Source: Paenibacillus_E allorhizoplanae
GTDB lineage: Bacteria; Bacillota; Bacilli; Paenibacillales; NBRC-103111
Length of the DNA: 64,000 bases
Direction: 5' to 3'
Assembly (NCBI RefSeq): GCF_927798215.1
Contig: NZ_CAKMMW010000015.1
Coordinates: forward strand, 124,001-188,000
The notes beneath the pieces are model-generated. The model saw only the letters and a program-made list of their open reading frames with translations. It was not told the origin of the DNA and did not search any database. The translations under genes were made by a program, and so were the position numbers. This document shows, in pieces, positions 8,240 through 17,505 of this stretch. The number at the start of each line of letters is the position of its first letter. The first letter of the stretch is position 1.

Positions 8240-10021
8240 TCAGCTCCTTATCAGCGGCAGGATCAGGTTCAGCTCCGTCCCCTCATTCTGCTTGGAATAC
8301 AGCTCTAAATGAAATTGCTTCCCATAATTCAATCGACAGCGGGATAACACATTGCGAAGACCAATACTCTGCCCCTCGGTACTGAGAATCGCTACAGGAT
8401 CACCCGTTTGGATCTCTTCCATAAGATTTTGAACCAATTCCGGAGACATGCCAATGCCATTATCCTTCACGGAGATCAGCAATTTATTCTCTTGCAGCTT
8501 CGTCCTTAGGGTAACCCGCGCAACGCCATCCTTCTCTAAACTATACTTCACCGCATTTTCGACCAGAGGTTGAATGATGAATTTGGCGATCAAGAAATGG
8601 GCTGCCTCGGGATCTTCTTCGATCACACTTTGCAATCGCTCCTCATGCCTCAAATGAAGGATGAACAAATAATCCCGGATATACGCCATTTCTTCCCCTA
8701 CTCGAACCAAATCACTACCCAGGTTAAGCGAGTATCTCATCATTTTACCCAAAGCTTCCGTCGCATCCATCACAAGGTCTTCCCGCTTCATCGCCGCCAG
8801 ACCGCTAATGATTTCAAGCGTATTATTATAAAAATGCGGATTAATCTGCAGCAGCAGTGCTTTATACTCGGCATTTTTCCTGCGCAAGTTTGTCTCGAAC
8901 TCCGTCTCGATTAAATAGCGCAGCCGATGGGTCATCTGCTCGAACACCCTTGTCACATAGTTCACTTCACTATGGCCCTGGCCAACCTTCGGCATCATAT
9001 GCAGCGCCTGATGAAACTCCCCGCGCTCTACGTGCTTCATTGCTCTCCCCATCACACTCAGCGGTTTGGTAATGCCTGCTGACAGCCAAAAGGCTGTTAG
9101 TATCGCAACGATCAGTAACAAAATGCTAACGACAAGCATCGTTTGGCGAATGTGTGTGATTTTTTCATACAATTCAGCCTCAGGCACACTCCCGATAATG
9201 GTCCAATTCTGAGCAGGCAGCTTGCGGAAAAAGAGCAGATTCGTCTCTCCTTTCGCCTCCATCGGGAAAATTCCACTGGCATCCCCGTCAAAACGTGCAT
9301 CAATCTGCTGAAGCCCCTTCCCCAGCATGTCCTTGTCTTCAGACAGATTCTGATCCAGCACACTGTTGCCGTCATGCGTCAGCAAAACGACCTTCCCCGT
9401 CTTCCCTACATGAATCTTTTCAATCGCATTGCGAAGCAGGGTTGTTGGATAATTCACTTTGATGAAGCCCATATTTTTTAGCGATTGCAATTGTACGAGT
9501 GGGAAAAGGAAGCTATTAATCGATCGAGCTCTCATAAAATCATCCGACTGATCGACATCCTTGTGTGCAACCGTCCAACGCTTGTTTTCATTAATAAAAT
9601 CCTGGAACCACGCGCTGTTCTTGTAGGTTCTGTCCTGCGTCCACACACCGCCAGCATCCTCGGCGAACGCACTAATGGAAATACCACTGGAGTTGTTCAC
9701 CCCATAGGAGGAGAAATACTCCCGCAATCGTTGCTTCGTGAGCACGCGTTCCTGAATGGTGCTATCTGGATTCAAATGAACGGTCAGCCAGTCCTGTGTG
9801 ACTCGGGAGCTCATTACCTGATTGCCTGTATCCTCCACTTGTGTCAACAGCGTCCCCACATGCGAGGCGAACTGCTCGATTGTTTGAGAGGTTGAAGCTT
9901 CGATCGACGACTGGATTGACTTGGTCGCTTCCTCGCTAAGGATATAGGCCAAAGTGGCAAAAGGGAGAAGCAATAGAACCGAGAAAACCGCCATCAAACG
10001 GCTCCTCAATGAGAAAAACAT
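8240..10021 (-). CDS. YesM-type sensor histidine kinase
   Basis: Membrane sensor kinase of 593 residues. TM1 is at about 10-29, an extracytoplasmic dCache-like sensor spans about 33-290, TM2 is at about 294-316 and HAMP at about 317-371. The His_kinase box LLLQINPHFYNNTLE carries the phospho-acceptor His396, and a HATPase domain with NAVKYSLEKDG and DNGIGM follows. The HF(L)YNT-style box is characteristic of LytS/YesM kinases. It lies between the sugar-binding lipoprotein and its response regulator. Confidence 0.93.
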   Translation of the reverse strand: MFFSLRSRLMAVFSVLLLLPFATLAYILSEEATKSIQSSIEASTSQTIEQFASHVGTLLTQVEDTGNQVMSSRVTQDWLTVHLNPDSTIQERVLTKQRLREYFSSYGVNNSSGISISAFAEDAGGVWTQDRTYKNSAWFQDFINENKRWTVAHKDVDQSDDFMRARSINSFLFPLVQLQSLKNMGFIKVNYPTTLLRNAIEKIHVGKTGKVVLLTHDGNSVLDQNLSEDKDMLGKGLQQIDARFDGDASGIFPMEAKGETNLLFFRKLPAQNWTIIGSVPEAELYEKITHIRQTMLVVSILLLIVAILTAFWLSAGITKPLSVMGRAMKHVERGEFHQALHMMPKVGQGHSEVNYVTRVFEQMTHRLRYLIETEFETNLRRKNAEYKALLLQINPHFYNNTLEIISGLAAMKREDLVMDATEALGKMMRYSLNLGSDLVRVGEEMAYIRDYLFILHLRHEERLQSVIEEDPEAAHFLIAKFIIQPLVENAVKYSLEKDGVARVTLRTKLQENKLLISVKDNGIGMSPELVQNLMEEIQTGDPVAILSTEGQSIGLRNVLSRCRLNYGKQFHLELYSKQNEGTELNLILPLIRS

Positions 10022-10088
10022 GATATCCCCCCGTTATGTCTGATTCTTTATATCATACCTCTGGGCCGTCTGACCAAACAACGACAAA

Positions 10089-10115
10089 GAGACGATCATC
10101 GAAATGATTCGTCTC
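10089..10115 (-). promoter_or_regulatory. Intercistronic hairpin between lipoprotein and kinase genes
   Basis: GAGACGA...TCGTCTC with an inner ATCAT/ATGAT stem and TTCG loop on the minus strand, followed by CTTTGTCGTTG, which is not a strong U-tract. It probably acts as a partial terminator or RNA stabiliser that keeps the lipoprotein transcript more abundant than the two-component transcript (inference). Confidence 0.5.
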
Positions 10116-10131
10116 ACTTATCTGGAATTGC

Positions 10132-11496
10132 TTACTTCTTCTGCTGTGCTAGGACGTCTGCGTACGCTTTATCAATTGTCGTAACGGCTTCTGCGATAGA
10201 CGCATCAATGTTTCTTTTGCCGATCGTGACATCTTCAAACATTTTGTTCACAGCATCTGACATTTGCGGGAAGATCGGCGTGATTGGACGCGGTCTGCCG
10301 TACTTCTGATTTTGAATCACGAAGATATTCTTCGGATACTCATTCAGCTCTGGGAACGCCTTCGCAGAAGAATATCGGGATGGGATATCCTTTGTCATGC
10401 CTGCATACGTTTTCTGTCCTTCTTCCCCAGTTACCCAGTTTATAAACTTCCAAGCTTCATCTGAGTGCTTGCTTTTCGCGGAAATACCCAGCGCCCAGCT
10501 GCCGTTGGCTACCGCTTGTGTGGTTCCTTTTGGCAATGGTGCAATATCATAGTCTTCGCCCAACTTGAAATTAGGGAATTTCTCCTTCAAATTAGCCAAG
10601 GACCACGAGCCGTCAATCGTAATGGCCAACTTACCATTCGGGAACGGATCCGGTGGATACTCCAGCGCAGATACTTTATCTTTGTTATACAGATCGGAGA
10701 AGAACTGTACGGCTTTTTTCGTTTGTGGGGAATCTAGGAAGCCTTTGGACGTTTTACCGTCTGGGCTCATGATCTCGCCACCGAGTTGCCAAATGATTGG
10801 ATACTTGAAATATGCTGTACCGCCTGCGTTACCAAAGCCCTGCGCTGGATCGATACCGAAGATCCCGTTCGCTGGATCGTTCACTTTCTTTGCAGCTTCC
10901 AATACTTGATCCCATGTCCACGGCTCATCTGGGTTTTTGGAAGGAAGCGGAATACCTTTCGCTTGGAAAAGTTTCTTGTTATAGAACATCGCAATAGAAG
11001 ACTCGGTCAGCGGTGCCATGTAGATTTCATTTTGATACGTATAAGTAGCTAATGTTGATTTCGGAATATCCTCCATATTGCCATCTGTCTTGAAGTACGT
11101 CGTCAGCGGTTTAAGTGCTCCCGCGTTGGCATACGAACCGACGGTTGGCGCATCTAACGCCATGATGTCCGGCGGACTTCCGGAAGCGATGGATACACGT
11201 AATTTTGTGTCATAATCCGAGTATGGAATCGGTGTCATTTCCACGGAAATATTCGGATACTTTTGCATAAAAGAGGCTACTAACTTGTCGTAAGCCGCAT
11301 TCTCTGTATCATTCCCCGAGTTTCTCCAAAATGTAAGTTTTACTTTTTCTTCTTTTTTCACGGCTGTGTCTGTTTGGTTTGGTACGGATGACGAAGATGT
11401 GCTTGCCGTGCTTCCACTATCACTTTGGGAAGAACATCCCGCCAACAAGCCACCAACTACGATAGCGCTTACGACTGTTTGACTGAGCTTTTTCAT
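10132..11496 (-). CDS. Sugar-binding lipoprotein of ABC importer (family 1 SBP)
   Basis: Extracellular lipid-anchored solute-binding protein, 454 residues, with lipobox LLAGC and lipidated Cys21 followed by a Ser/Thr linker. The body has the family 1 sugar-binding pattern (LTFWRNSGNDTE near the N-terminus, GSWALGISAKSKHSDEAWKFINWV in the C-lobe). It is the first gene of the fructan operon. It would hand fructo-oligosaccharides to the permeases at 2137-3925 and perhaps inform the kinase next door; both roles are inferred from gene order. Confidence 0.9.
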   Translation of the reverse strand: MKKLSQTVVSAIVVGGLLAGCSSQSDSGSTASTSSSSVPNQTDTAVKKEEKVKLTFWRNSGNDTENAAYDKLVASFMQKYPNISVEMTPIPYSDYDTKLRVSIASGSPPDIMALDAPTVGSYANAGALKPLTTYFKTDGNMEDIPKSTLATYTYQNEIYMAPLTESSIAMFYNKKLFQAKGIPLPSKNPDEPWTWDQVLEAAKKVNDPANGIFGIDPAQGFGNAGGTAYFKYPIIWQLGGEIMSPDGKTSKGFLDSPQTKKAVQFFSDLYNKDKVSALEYPPDPFPNGKLAITIDGSWSLANLKEKFPNFKLGEDYDIAPLPKGTTQAVANGSWALGISAKSKHSDEAWKFINWVTGEEGQKTYAGMTKDIPSRYSSAKAFPELNEYPKNIFVIQNQKYGRPRPITPIFPQMSDAVNKMFEDVTIGKRNIDASIAEAVTTIDKAYADVLAQQKK

Positions 11497-12011
11497 ACGA
11501 TTGTTGCCCCTCTCAATACTCTATTGTTGTTCTTGTCATCATCTTATCAAAGGGGACGAAACATTAAATTCAAAATGCTCTGCTTCTAACTTATAAAATT
11601 ATCATGCCTTGAGGGGAAAGTAAAAGGGATGTAGGAGAAGTTTTGTGAAACACAACCATTCTATAGTTCCACAAAACCTTCTATCGAACGGGATTTCAGA
11701 CGGTGTTGGGGGCGTTTGTAGGCTCGGAGGGACACGTAAGTTACTATTTTATATTAACTGGAAAATATGTAGCTATTTATGATAAATTCCTTCGAAAACC
11801 CGATTTAACTGGAAAATATGTATTTAAAATCACCTCTATATGTTCAAATTAGCTAAACTATATTAAATTAACTGCATATTTTCCATTTATTAAGTATTTG
11901 ATCAGAAAACACCAAGATATAACTGTATAAAATCCATCTATTTGACTGGGGCACCGTATATTTACGATACATATAGCCTCCTTATCATGAACTTCTACAT
12001 TCTTATGCGGC
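11497..12011. other. Intergenic region with inverted repeat and four-copy palindromic element
   Basis: A non-coding stretch between the fructan operon and the MFS gene. It holds an imperfect inverted repeat at 11636-11682 (AGAAGTTTTGTG against CACAAAACCTTCT), a G-rich patch around 11700-11735, and the repeat element listed separately at 11754-11944. No convincing gene was found. Confidence 0.7.
11754..11944. repeat. Four-unit palindromic repeat element, copy A
   Basis: Four ~25-bp units start at 11754, 11805, 11868 and 11919, spaced 51, 63 and 51 bp. The first two read TGGAAAATATGTA and the last two are inverted (TGCATATTTTCCA; TGTATAAAATCCA), so the whole is a long imperfect palindrome. Copies B (50139-50324) and C (57974-58164) have the same layout. 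Confidence 0.8.
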
Positions 12012-12036
12012 AAAAAAACGAGCCCCAAAGGGCTCG
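12012..12036 (-). terminator. Intrinsic terminator after the MFS gene
   Basis: CGAGCCC/GGGCTCG stem with a four-base loop, followed on the minus strand by seven U. It ends the 21.6-12.0 kb block of sulfur-related genes. Confidence 0.9.
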
Positions 12037-12043
12037 CTTCGTT

Positions 12044-13297
12044 TTAATTTGTAGTTGTCGACACGCGCGTCACGGCTTGAGTCACTTCCATCTCTGCCTT
12101 CCGCGATTGGTAGCTTCCAATATGAAAAGCTTGCCAGCAGCTAACGGCAAAGACGAGCATAGCGGTAATGAACCAGCCACGAATGCCGAAATGAGCGACG
12201 ATAACGCCTCCCAGAAGCGGTCCTGTTAGGCAACCTAGGAACATCCATGAGTTCACCATGGCGAAGGTCTGCCCCTCCATCCCCTTGCGGACTAAACCTC
12301 GCACCTGGGCTTGAATGTTGGGCATCATACCCGCTACGCACAAGCCGAGTGTAAACCGACAAGCAAGGATGAGCGGATAGAAGTGGGTCACAGCTTGCAC
12401 GATACAAAGGAGAAACGCAGTGCTGGTCGCTATTTTGAGCAACAACAAAGGTCCTACACGATCGGAGAGCATGCCCAGCAACGGGGAGAAAACGATAACG
12501 GCGAGAGAGGTCGCCGATAAGGTGATACCGAGCAGCCACTGATCGTTGAGAAAGGCGAGCGTATGCGTGGATTGCCGCACGTAGTAGGGGATAATTGGAT
12601 TCGTCCCGACTAGTGCGAAATTAATGCATAGGGCACTAAGCAGCAATGAGGGGAGCGGCTTCATCCGCCAGATTTGCTTCCAGTCCGTTAGCAAGGTGCT
12701 CCGTTCCATTTTAGATACAACAGGTGCACGGGGACCTTCTTTGACAAAGCAAAGTACGCTGACGGTCGCAAGTAAAATACACACACTCATTGCTGGATAG
12801 GCGCCTCGAACCGAGTAAAATGTAAGCAAAGAGGACGCAATCAATGGTCCGATTAGCGATCCGGTCTCGCCCATCATTTGCATGGTGCCAGCCGAAACGC
12901 CAACCTTATTCTTGGCAGCGCCGATCAAGATCAGCACCATGGTGAATGGCAGGATGCCGGTGAAGCACCCCTGTGCCAATCGCAGCAGTGCCAACTGCCA
13001 AGGCTCGGTGACAAGTGACATGCAAGCCGTAACGAGGGTCATCCCAAATCCAGACCATAGCATCACTGGCTTACGCCCGTAGCGATCTCCGATGCGCCCA
13101 AGGAAAGGCATGAGCAGCATCATGATCATGAAATTGGCCGAGAATATGGCACCTGACCATATGTAAAGCGAATCCCCACTCACATGCCCAACATCCTGAA
13201 GGAAGCTGGGCAAGAGGGGAACGAACATGCCGTGCGCGGTTGATACAAGCAATTGCACAGAGAGCAACGCTGCAAATTGCCGATTCCACGAGTCCAT
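12044..13297 (-). CDS. MFS transporter, drug/metabolite efflux type
   Basis: A 417-residue major facilitator protein with twelve hydrophobic segments. MFS signature loops are visible: GRIGDRYGRKPVMLW after TM2 (motif A) and GMLSDRVGP after TM8 (repeat of motif A). The sequence resembles MFS efflux pumps (TetA/YfmO-like group) rather than sugar porters. It starts 4 nt after the nitroreductase stop and is the last gene before the terminator, so it is probably co-transcribed with the sulfonate genes. It may export a by-product, or be functionally unrelated. Substrate unknown. Confidence 0.85.
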   Translation of the reverse strand: MDSWNRQFAALLSVQLLVSTAHGMFVPLLPSFLQDVGHVSGDSLYIWSGAIFSANFMIMMLLMPFLGRIGDRYGRKPVMLWSGFGMTLVTACMSLVTEPWQLALLRLAQGCFTGILPFTMVLILIGAAKNKVGVSAGTMQMMGETGSLIGPLIASSLLTFYSVRGAYPAMSVCILLATVSVLCFVKEGPRAPVVSKMERSTLLTDWKQIWRMKPLPSLLLSALCINFALVGTNPIIPYYVRQSTHTLAFLNDQWLLGITLSATSLAVIVFSPLLGMLSDRVGPLLLLKIATSTAFLLCIVQAVTHFYPLILACRFTLGLCVAGMMPNIQAQVRGLVRKGMEGQTFAMVNSWMFLGCLTGPLLGGVIVAHFGIRGWFITAMLVFAVSCWQAFHIGSYQSRKAEMEVTQAVTRVSTTTN

Positions 13298-13301
13298 CGA
13301 A

Positions 13302-13916
13302 CTAGAAAGAGCCTTCGATGATGCTCTCGCTCAATGCGCGTCGTCCATTCGGCAACTCACGCTGCTGAAAGTCCTCGGCCAACGTTTCAGGTGCTCCACG
13401 GTAACCCAAAGCAATCACGGCATGAAGCTCATACTCCGCTGGAACTTGAAGGACTTCACGTGCCTTTTCTCTGTCATAGCCGCCAACTGCTCGTGTAGCT
13501 AGACCTAACAAGTTCGCTTGAAAAGCAATGGATGCCCAAGCTGCACCTGCATCAAACGCATGTGCGCCACTAGGTTCACCATCCTGACGGAACTTGTTAG
13601 ACAAGATCAGCAACAGCACTGGAGCATGCTTCGTCCACAATTGATTGTTCGGCTTAATGAACGATTGAAACTTCTGTTTCTGCTCCTCTGTTTGGGCGAC
13701 TACGAATCGCCACGGCTGTAGATTCGAGCTGGAAGGCGCCCAGCGAGCAGCCTCCAGGATCGTGTACAAGGTCTCATGCGTTACTTCTTTCTCTTCAAAA
13801 GCACGCGACGACCAACGGTTCAGAAACAGCGGATGAACAGGATAATCCGCCTTACGATTGGCCTCCACTTCAGGGGTTAAAACAGCTTGATTATCGACTT
13901 GTGCTGATACAGTCAT
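13302..13916 (-). CDS. Nitroreductase-family FMN oxidoreductase
   Basis: A 204-residue FMN-dependent NAD(P)H oxidoreductase of the nitroreductase superfamily. The FMN-binding N-terminal pattern RWSSRAFEEKEV and RWAPSSSNLQPWRFVV are present, plus the later LGYRGAPE block. It follows the sulfonate-binding lipoprotein gene by 34 nt. A flavin-reductase or electron-supply role in sulfur-compound breakdown is possible from context but is not shown by sequence. Confidence 0.88.
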   Translation of the reverse strand: MTVSAQVDNQAVLTPEVEANRKADYPVHPLFLNRWSSRAFEEKEVTHETLYTILEAARWAPSSSNLQPWRFVVAQTEEQKQKFQSFIKPNNQLWTKHAPVLLLILSNKFRQDGEPSGAHAFDAGAAWASIAFQANLLGLATRAVGGYDREKAREVLQVPAEYELHAVIALGYRGAPETLAEDFQQRELPNGRRALSESIIEGSF

Positions 13917-13950
13917 CTTATCATTTCCTTTCCGAATAGGCGTGTTGCCT

Positions 13951-15003
13951 TTATTTAAGTAACCACTGATTCAGATCAAAATCCTTCTCTGCCAGCTTCT
14001 CGTCAACCAAGAATTTCTTCGTTCCATCAAGCAGCTTCACACCATCATCCTTAAAATTAACATCTTTAATCGTCTCAATCGGTGTAACCTTCTTGTTCAA
14101 TTCCGGCGTGAACCCATTTAACTGAGATAAGAATTGGTAATATTCATCTGGCTTGGATTGTAAATCCTTGAGCGCTTTCTCCCTAGCTGCATTCCACACC
14201 TTCGGGAAATCAGGGAACTTCTTTAGATAGTCCTCGGACACAACTGTAAGGCTGCCTCCGATTAAATTCGGATGCTTGGTGGCATCATCAATCAATGGGA
14301 ACCCATTCTCAATTTGTTTCAGAGCAAAGATCGCACTATTCGTCATCGCGTCCACTTCGCCACGTGACAATGCTGCTTCACCATCAGGGCGCAGCATATG
14401 GATGAACTTCACGTCGGGTACATTTTGTTCTTTCACAAGGCCGGCAATATAGCGGTGCATGAAGGAGCCTTTTTGAATTGCGATCGTTTTACCTTTCAAA
14501 TCGGCAATCGTCGTCGGTCCACCTTTTTTACCAATCAAGTAACCTATATTGTCTGTTGTGTTCTGGGTTATCGCTCTCGTCTTCGCTCCCGTCGAACGAG
14601 CAAGCATCGCTGGCGTATCGCCCAAACTGCCGAAATCCAGTCTGCCGCTGATTAACGACTCGCTTTGATCAGGTCCGTTCGGGAAAGCTACCGGCTTAAT
14701 TTCGGTGATGCCGTATTTTTTGAGCTCCTCTTGGATAATGCCTTTGTACAAGCCCCAACCCTCAGCTCCACCCGGGAAATTCAACTTGTTCGTCCCAATG
14801 TATCCGTAATTGATCACTGCTGGTGGTTGTACCTTGGCTGCTCCGCCACTTGTCGCTGCTGCACTAGCACCTGCCGTCTTGGCACCTCCATCGGAATTGC
14901 CACAAGCCGCTAACAAAGCGACCATAGCTGCTAACATCATAACCAAATGTGTGGTACGGAAAAGTCCGAATCCCCTTTTACTCATTTTCTGTCTCTCTAT
15001 CAT
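13951..15003 (-). CDS. SsuA/TauA-like sulfonate-binding lipoprotein
   Basis: Periplasmic-type binding protein of the NitT/TauT family, 350 residues, anchored as a lipoprotein (lipobox ALLAAC, Cys34). The start at ATG 15003 has an AAAGGAG site. Family blocks include INYGYIGTNK, FGSLGDTPAMLARSTGAKTRAI and LKGKTIAIQKGSFMHRYI. It probably delivers aliphatic sulfonates or related organosulfur compounds to the permeases at 19120-20831, although it sits in the second part of the cluster, behind the flavoprotein pairs. Nitrate/bicarbonate or pyrimidine-precursor ligands are less likely given the context. Confidence 0.88.
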   Translation of the reverse strand: MIERQKMSKRGFGLFRTTHLVMMLAAMVALLAACGNSDGGAKTAGASAAATSGGAAKVQPPAVINYGYIGTNKLNFPGGAEGWGLYKGIIQEELKKYGITEIKPVAFPNGPDQSESLISGRLDFGSLGDTPAMLARSTGAKTRAITQNTTDNIGYLIGKKGGPTTIADLKGKTIAIQKGSFMHRYIAGLVKEQNVPDVKFIHMLRPDGEAALSRGEVDAMTNSAIFALKQIENGFPLIDDATKHPNLIGGSLTVVSEDYLKKFPDFPKVWNAAREKALKDLQSKPDEYYQFLSQLNGFTPELNKKVTPIETIKDVNFKDDGVKLLDGTKKFLVDEKLAEKDFDLNQWLLK

Positions 15004-15048
15004 CTTTCATTCTCCTTTCAAATTGACCACAAGAGGGTATCCACTGTC

Positions 15049-15384
15049 TTACCCGATAGAAGTTAGTTTCGCTAATTCATACATATAAGGATGTTCGGCA
15101 ACTGGTTTACGCCCTTTCCCCCAGCCTACTTTCTCCCGATAACCACCAAAGAATCCTTGTTCATCTAAGCTCTCTTCGCTGACATGCATCGGTCCTTCTG
15201 CATCTGGCGCTACATAGAGAGCATCCGCTGGGCAGTACAGTTCGCACATGAAGCAGGTCTGGCAGTCACTTTGCCGAGCAATGACCGGAATCCCATTTTC
15301 CACACGATCAAATACATTCGTCGGGCATACCGACACGCAGAGGTTGCATTCTACACATTTGGACTCGCTGACTAACTCAATCAT
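15049..15384 (-). CDS. 2x[4Fe-4S] ferredoxin-like subunit (copy 1)
   Basis: A 111-residue electron-transfer protein. Cys10/13/16/20 and Cys41/44/47/51 each form CxxCxxCxxxCP, giving two [4Fe-4S] clusters; a C-terminal tail contains GWGKGR. The arrangement resembles the beta subunit of adenylylsulfate reductase (AprB-like). It overlaps the flavoprotein stop by 4 nt (ATGA), so the two proteins are probably made in equal amounts and form a complex. A paralogue is encoded at 17164-17505. Physiological partner and direction of electron flow are unknown. Confidence 0.9.
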   Translation of the reverse strand: MIELVSESKCVECNLCVSVCPTNVFDRVENGIPVIARQSDCQTCFMCELYCPADALYVAPDAEGPMHVSEESLDEQGFFGGYREKVGWGKGRKPVAEHPYMYELAKLTSIG

Positions 15385-16985
15385 GGGGTAACAGCCTCCT
15401 TGTTCACTTCAGCCTTTTTCGTCCATACCTGATCCAAACCTCCGCTAATTAAGCGGTACCCTTGCGCAGCATCAGTCTCTGGGAAATCCTCACGCTTATG
15501 CATCCCTCTTGTTTCAGTACGCTCGCGTGCCGTGTTATACATAAGACGGGCTGTAGCTGTCATAGCTGCCGCTTCACGATGACGAACACCTGCAATATCT
15601 AGCGTCGTCACACGTTCACGCAAGTCGTTCCAAAGTCCATCCAGACGATTGATGGAGCCTTCCAACCCTTTCTGCGTACGGAACAAATTGCGGTCATATG
15701 GCATGACTTCCTCTTGTACCGCTTGAATGGCTTCGCCTGTTTTGCTTAAAATCTGACCCGATCCCGACTTCGTGAACGTTGTCGTTGAGACGCTTTTAAG
15801 TGTACGATTATCCGCTTTATCTCCAAGATCCTTGGCAAATTTCGCAGCACCTTCCCCTGCAAATGAACCGGAAGACATCGCCCAAGCCGCATTATGGCTG
15901 CCACCTCCTGTGAAACCTCCACAGATCAGCTCACGCGTTGCAGCATCGCCAGCTGCATATAAACCTGGAACAATGGTTGAACATTGCTCATCCACAATGC
16001 GAATACCGCCAGTTCCACGCACCGTGCCTTCTAAGCGAAGGGTAACAGGGAATTTATCTTTGAACGGATCAATGCCAAGTCGGTCGAAAGGCAAGAAGAA
16101 ATTCGTTTGATTCACACGCAGTAAAGGACGAATCTCTTCCGGCGCTTGATCCAAGCTGGCGTATACCTGACGGCCTTGCAGCAAATTCCGCGCAATGATC
16201 GAGCGGCCACGTTGTGACCCTGCGCCTTCTACAATAGAGCCATCTTCGTGGTAGAAGGAGGCGTAGCGGTAATAGGCTGTTTTAGTTACGGAAGAGAACG
16301 TCGGGCAGATCGCATAGGCATTCGAGAATTCCATCCCAGAGAAATCAGCGCCGGCCTCAGCAGCCAATAGATAGCCATCCCCGGTTAACACGTTCGTACC
16401 TAATGCTTTGCTCAAAAATGCACAACCGCCTGTCGCAATCACTACCGCTCCTGCTCGCACCGTCCAGGTCTGCCCGCTCTGCGTTCTCACGCCAGTCGCA
16501 CCGCCAACGCCATGCTCATCGGCAAGCAATTCGAGCACAGGACTGTGATCGAGGATGCGCACGCCAGCTTTTTGAACCAGTTTGCGCATTAGCTTCATAT
16601 ATTCAGGCCCTTGCAAACCGCGCTTATACGGATCGCCGATATCATCCTTCGGAAACGGATACCCCAGGGAGCCTAGCTTGTTCATGTTCTCATAGGTTCG
16701 ATCGAGCACGCGATTCATCCAAGGAACCTCCGCCAGCTTACCGCCCAACAGATAGCGACTCGCTCTGGCTTCTTCTCGCAGCTTCTCGTCCGGCTTGACA
16801 TACCAAACCCCTGTACCCGATGGTGCCGTTGCTCCACTCGTTCCACAATAGCCTTTATCCACCAAGATTACCTTGGAGCCATTCGTTGCAGCCGTTAAGG
16901 CCGCCCACGTTCCCGCAGGACCTCCGCCAATTACCAACACATCCGCAATAAGCCCCAAATCATTATCTTCCAAAACCTTTGCCAT
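15381..16985 (-). CDS. Fumarate/APS-reductase-like FAD flavoprotein (copy 1)
   Basis: A 534-residue flavoprotein of the SdhA/FrdA/AprA superfamily. The N-terminal FAD-binding motif VIGGGPAG is near residue 19, followed by GTSGATAPSG. The central capping region contains VRGTGGIRI, the late FAD contact reads GLYAAGDAATRE, and the helical C-terminus carries ETRGMHKREDFPETD. No signal peptide is seen, so it is cytoplasmic. The start has GAGGAGG. It is the first gene behind its own promoter and leader RNA, and it is coupled to a ferredoxin. A role in reducing or cleaving an organosulfur substrate is inferred only from context; the substrate cannot be assigned. Confidence 0.88.
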   Translation of the reverse strand: MAKVLEDNDLGLIADVLVIGGGPAGTWAALTAATNGSKVILVDKGYCGTSGATAPSGTGVWYVKPDEKLREEARASRYLLGGKLAEVPWMNRVLDRTYENMNKLGSLGYPFPKDDIGDPYKRGLQGPEYMKLMRKLVQKAGVRILDHSPVLELLADEHGVGGATGVRTQSGQTWTVRAGAVVIATGGCAFLSKALGTNVLTGDGYLLAAEAGADFSGMEFSNAYAICPTFSSVTKTAYYRYASFYHEDGSIVEGAGSQRGRSIIARNLLQGRQVYASLDQAPEEIRPLLRVNQTNFFLPFDRLGIDPFKDKFPVTLRLEGTVRGTGGIRIVDEQCSTIVPGLYAAGDAATRELICGGFTGGGSHNAAWAMSSGSFAGEGAAKFAKDLGDKADNRTLKSVSTTTFTKSGSGQILSKTGEAIQAVQEEVMPYDRNLFRTQKGLEGSINRLDGLWNDLRERVTTLDIAGVRHREAAAMTATARLMYNTARERTETRGMHKREDFPETDAAQGYRLISGGLDQVWTKKAEVNKEAVTP

Positions 16986-17012
16986 CTACATGACCTCCTC
17001 TAATATGAAAAT

Positions 17013-17055
17013 AAAAAGAGGCATCCCTTATGTAGGAACGCCTCCGTGTGTACGG
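17013..17055 (-). promoter_or_regulatory. Leader hairpin plus terminator (sulfur-linked leader, copy 2)
   Basis: On the minus strand, CCGT-ACAC-ACGG is followed without a gap by the stem GAGGCGUUCC/GGGAUGCCUC (fully paired with wobbles) and UUUUU. It lies between the promoter at 17116-17144 and the flavoprotein start, so it can attenuate transcription. Copies 1 (21655-21704) and 3 (49070-49127) have the same layout. Confidence 0.75.
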
Positions 17056-17115
17056 TTGGACAGGGTATGCAATTGTATGTCGACAAAACCAAGTTGTTTA
17101 CTAAGATTAAACACA

Positions 17116-17144
17116 TAGTAGCACCGTATTTCAAACCCGTCAAT
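17116..17144 (-). promoter_or_regulatory. Sigma-A promoter for the 13.3-17.0 kb genes
   Basis: TTGACG, 17-bp spacer, TACTAT on the minus strand. Transcription would start about 60 bases before the leader hairpins and run into the copy 1 flavoprotein gene. Confidence 0.8.
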
Positions 17145-17163
17145 ACTATTTATTACGAATAGC

Positions 17164-17505
17164 TTATCGTCTTGAAGGTAAAATGCGATCTATAAAAGGT
17201 GTTGTGTCCAACTCCGCCAACGTTGTTCGCCCCTTACCCCAGCCGAGTGTTTCTCGCCAGCTGCCCAGCAGATTGGCCTCTACCAACTCCGCTTCTGTCG
17301 GCACTTCCTCCAAAGGAGATTCAAACGGAGATACATACAACGCATCAACGGGGCAATACGCTTCACAAATAAAACAAGTCTGGCAATCTTCCTGCCTTGC
17401 AATGCTCGGAATGCCATCAATCCCTTTATCAAATACGTTGGTCGGACACACCTTCACGCAAAGCGTGCATCCCACACACCGTTCCGTACTTACGAATTCA
17501 ATCAT
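17164..17505 (-). CDS. 2x[4Fe-4S] ferredoxin-like subunit (copy 2)
   Basis: A 113-residue protein closely matching the copy at 15049-15384: Cys10/13/16/20 and Cys41/44/47/51 at the same positions, the same TNVFDK and DCQTCF context, and a C-terminal GWGKGR. It starts with an ATGA overlap on the preceding flavoprotein gene. It is the last gene of the ABC-permease-permease-flavoprotein-ferredoxin unit, ending just before the promoter of the second unit. It probably forms a complex with the 17502-19097 product. Confidence 0.9.
   Translation of the reverse strand: MIEFVSTERCVGCTLCVKVCPTNVFDKGIDGIPSIARQEDCQTCFICEAYCPVDALYVSPFESPLEEVPTEAELVEANLLGSWRETLGWGKGRTTLAELDTTPFIDRILPSRR

Noticed and set aside
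12141..12539. Minus-strand 132-residue open frame inside the MFS gene
   Set aside because: Out-of-frame shadow of the transporter; no start site or motif.
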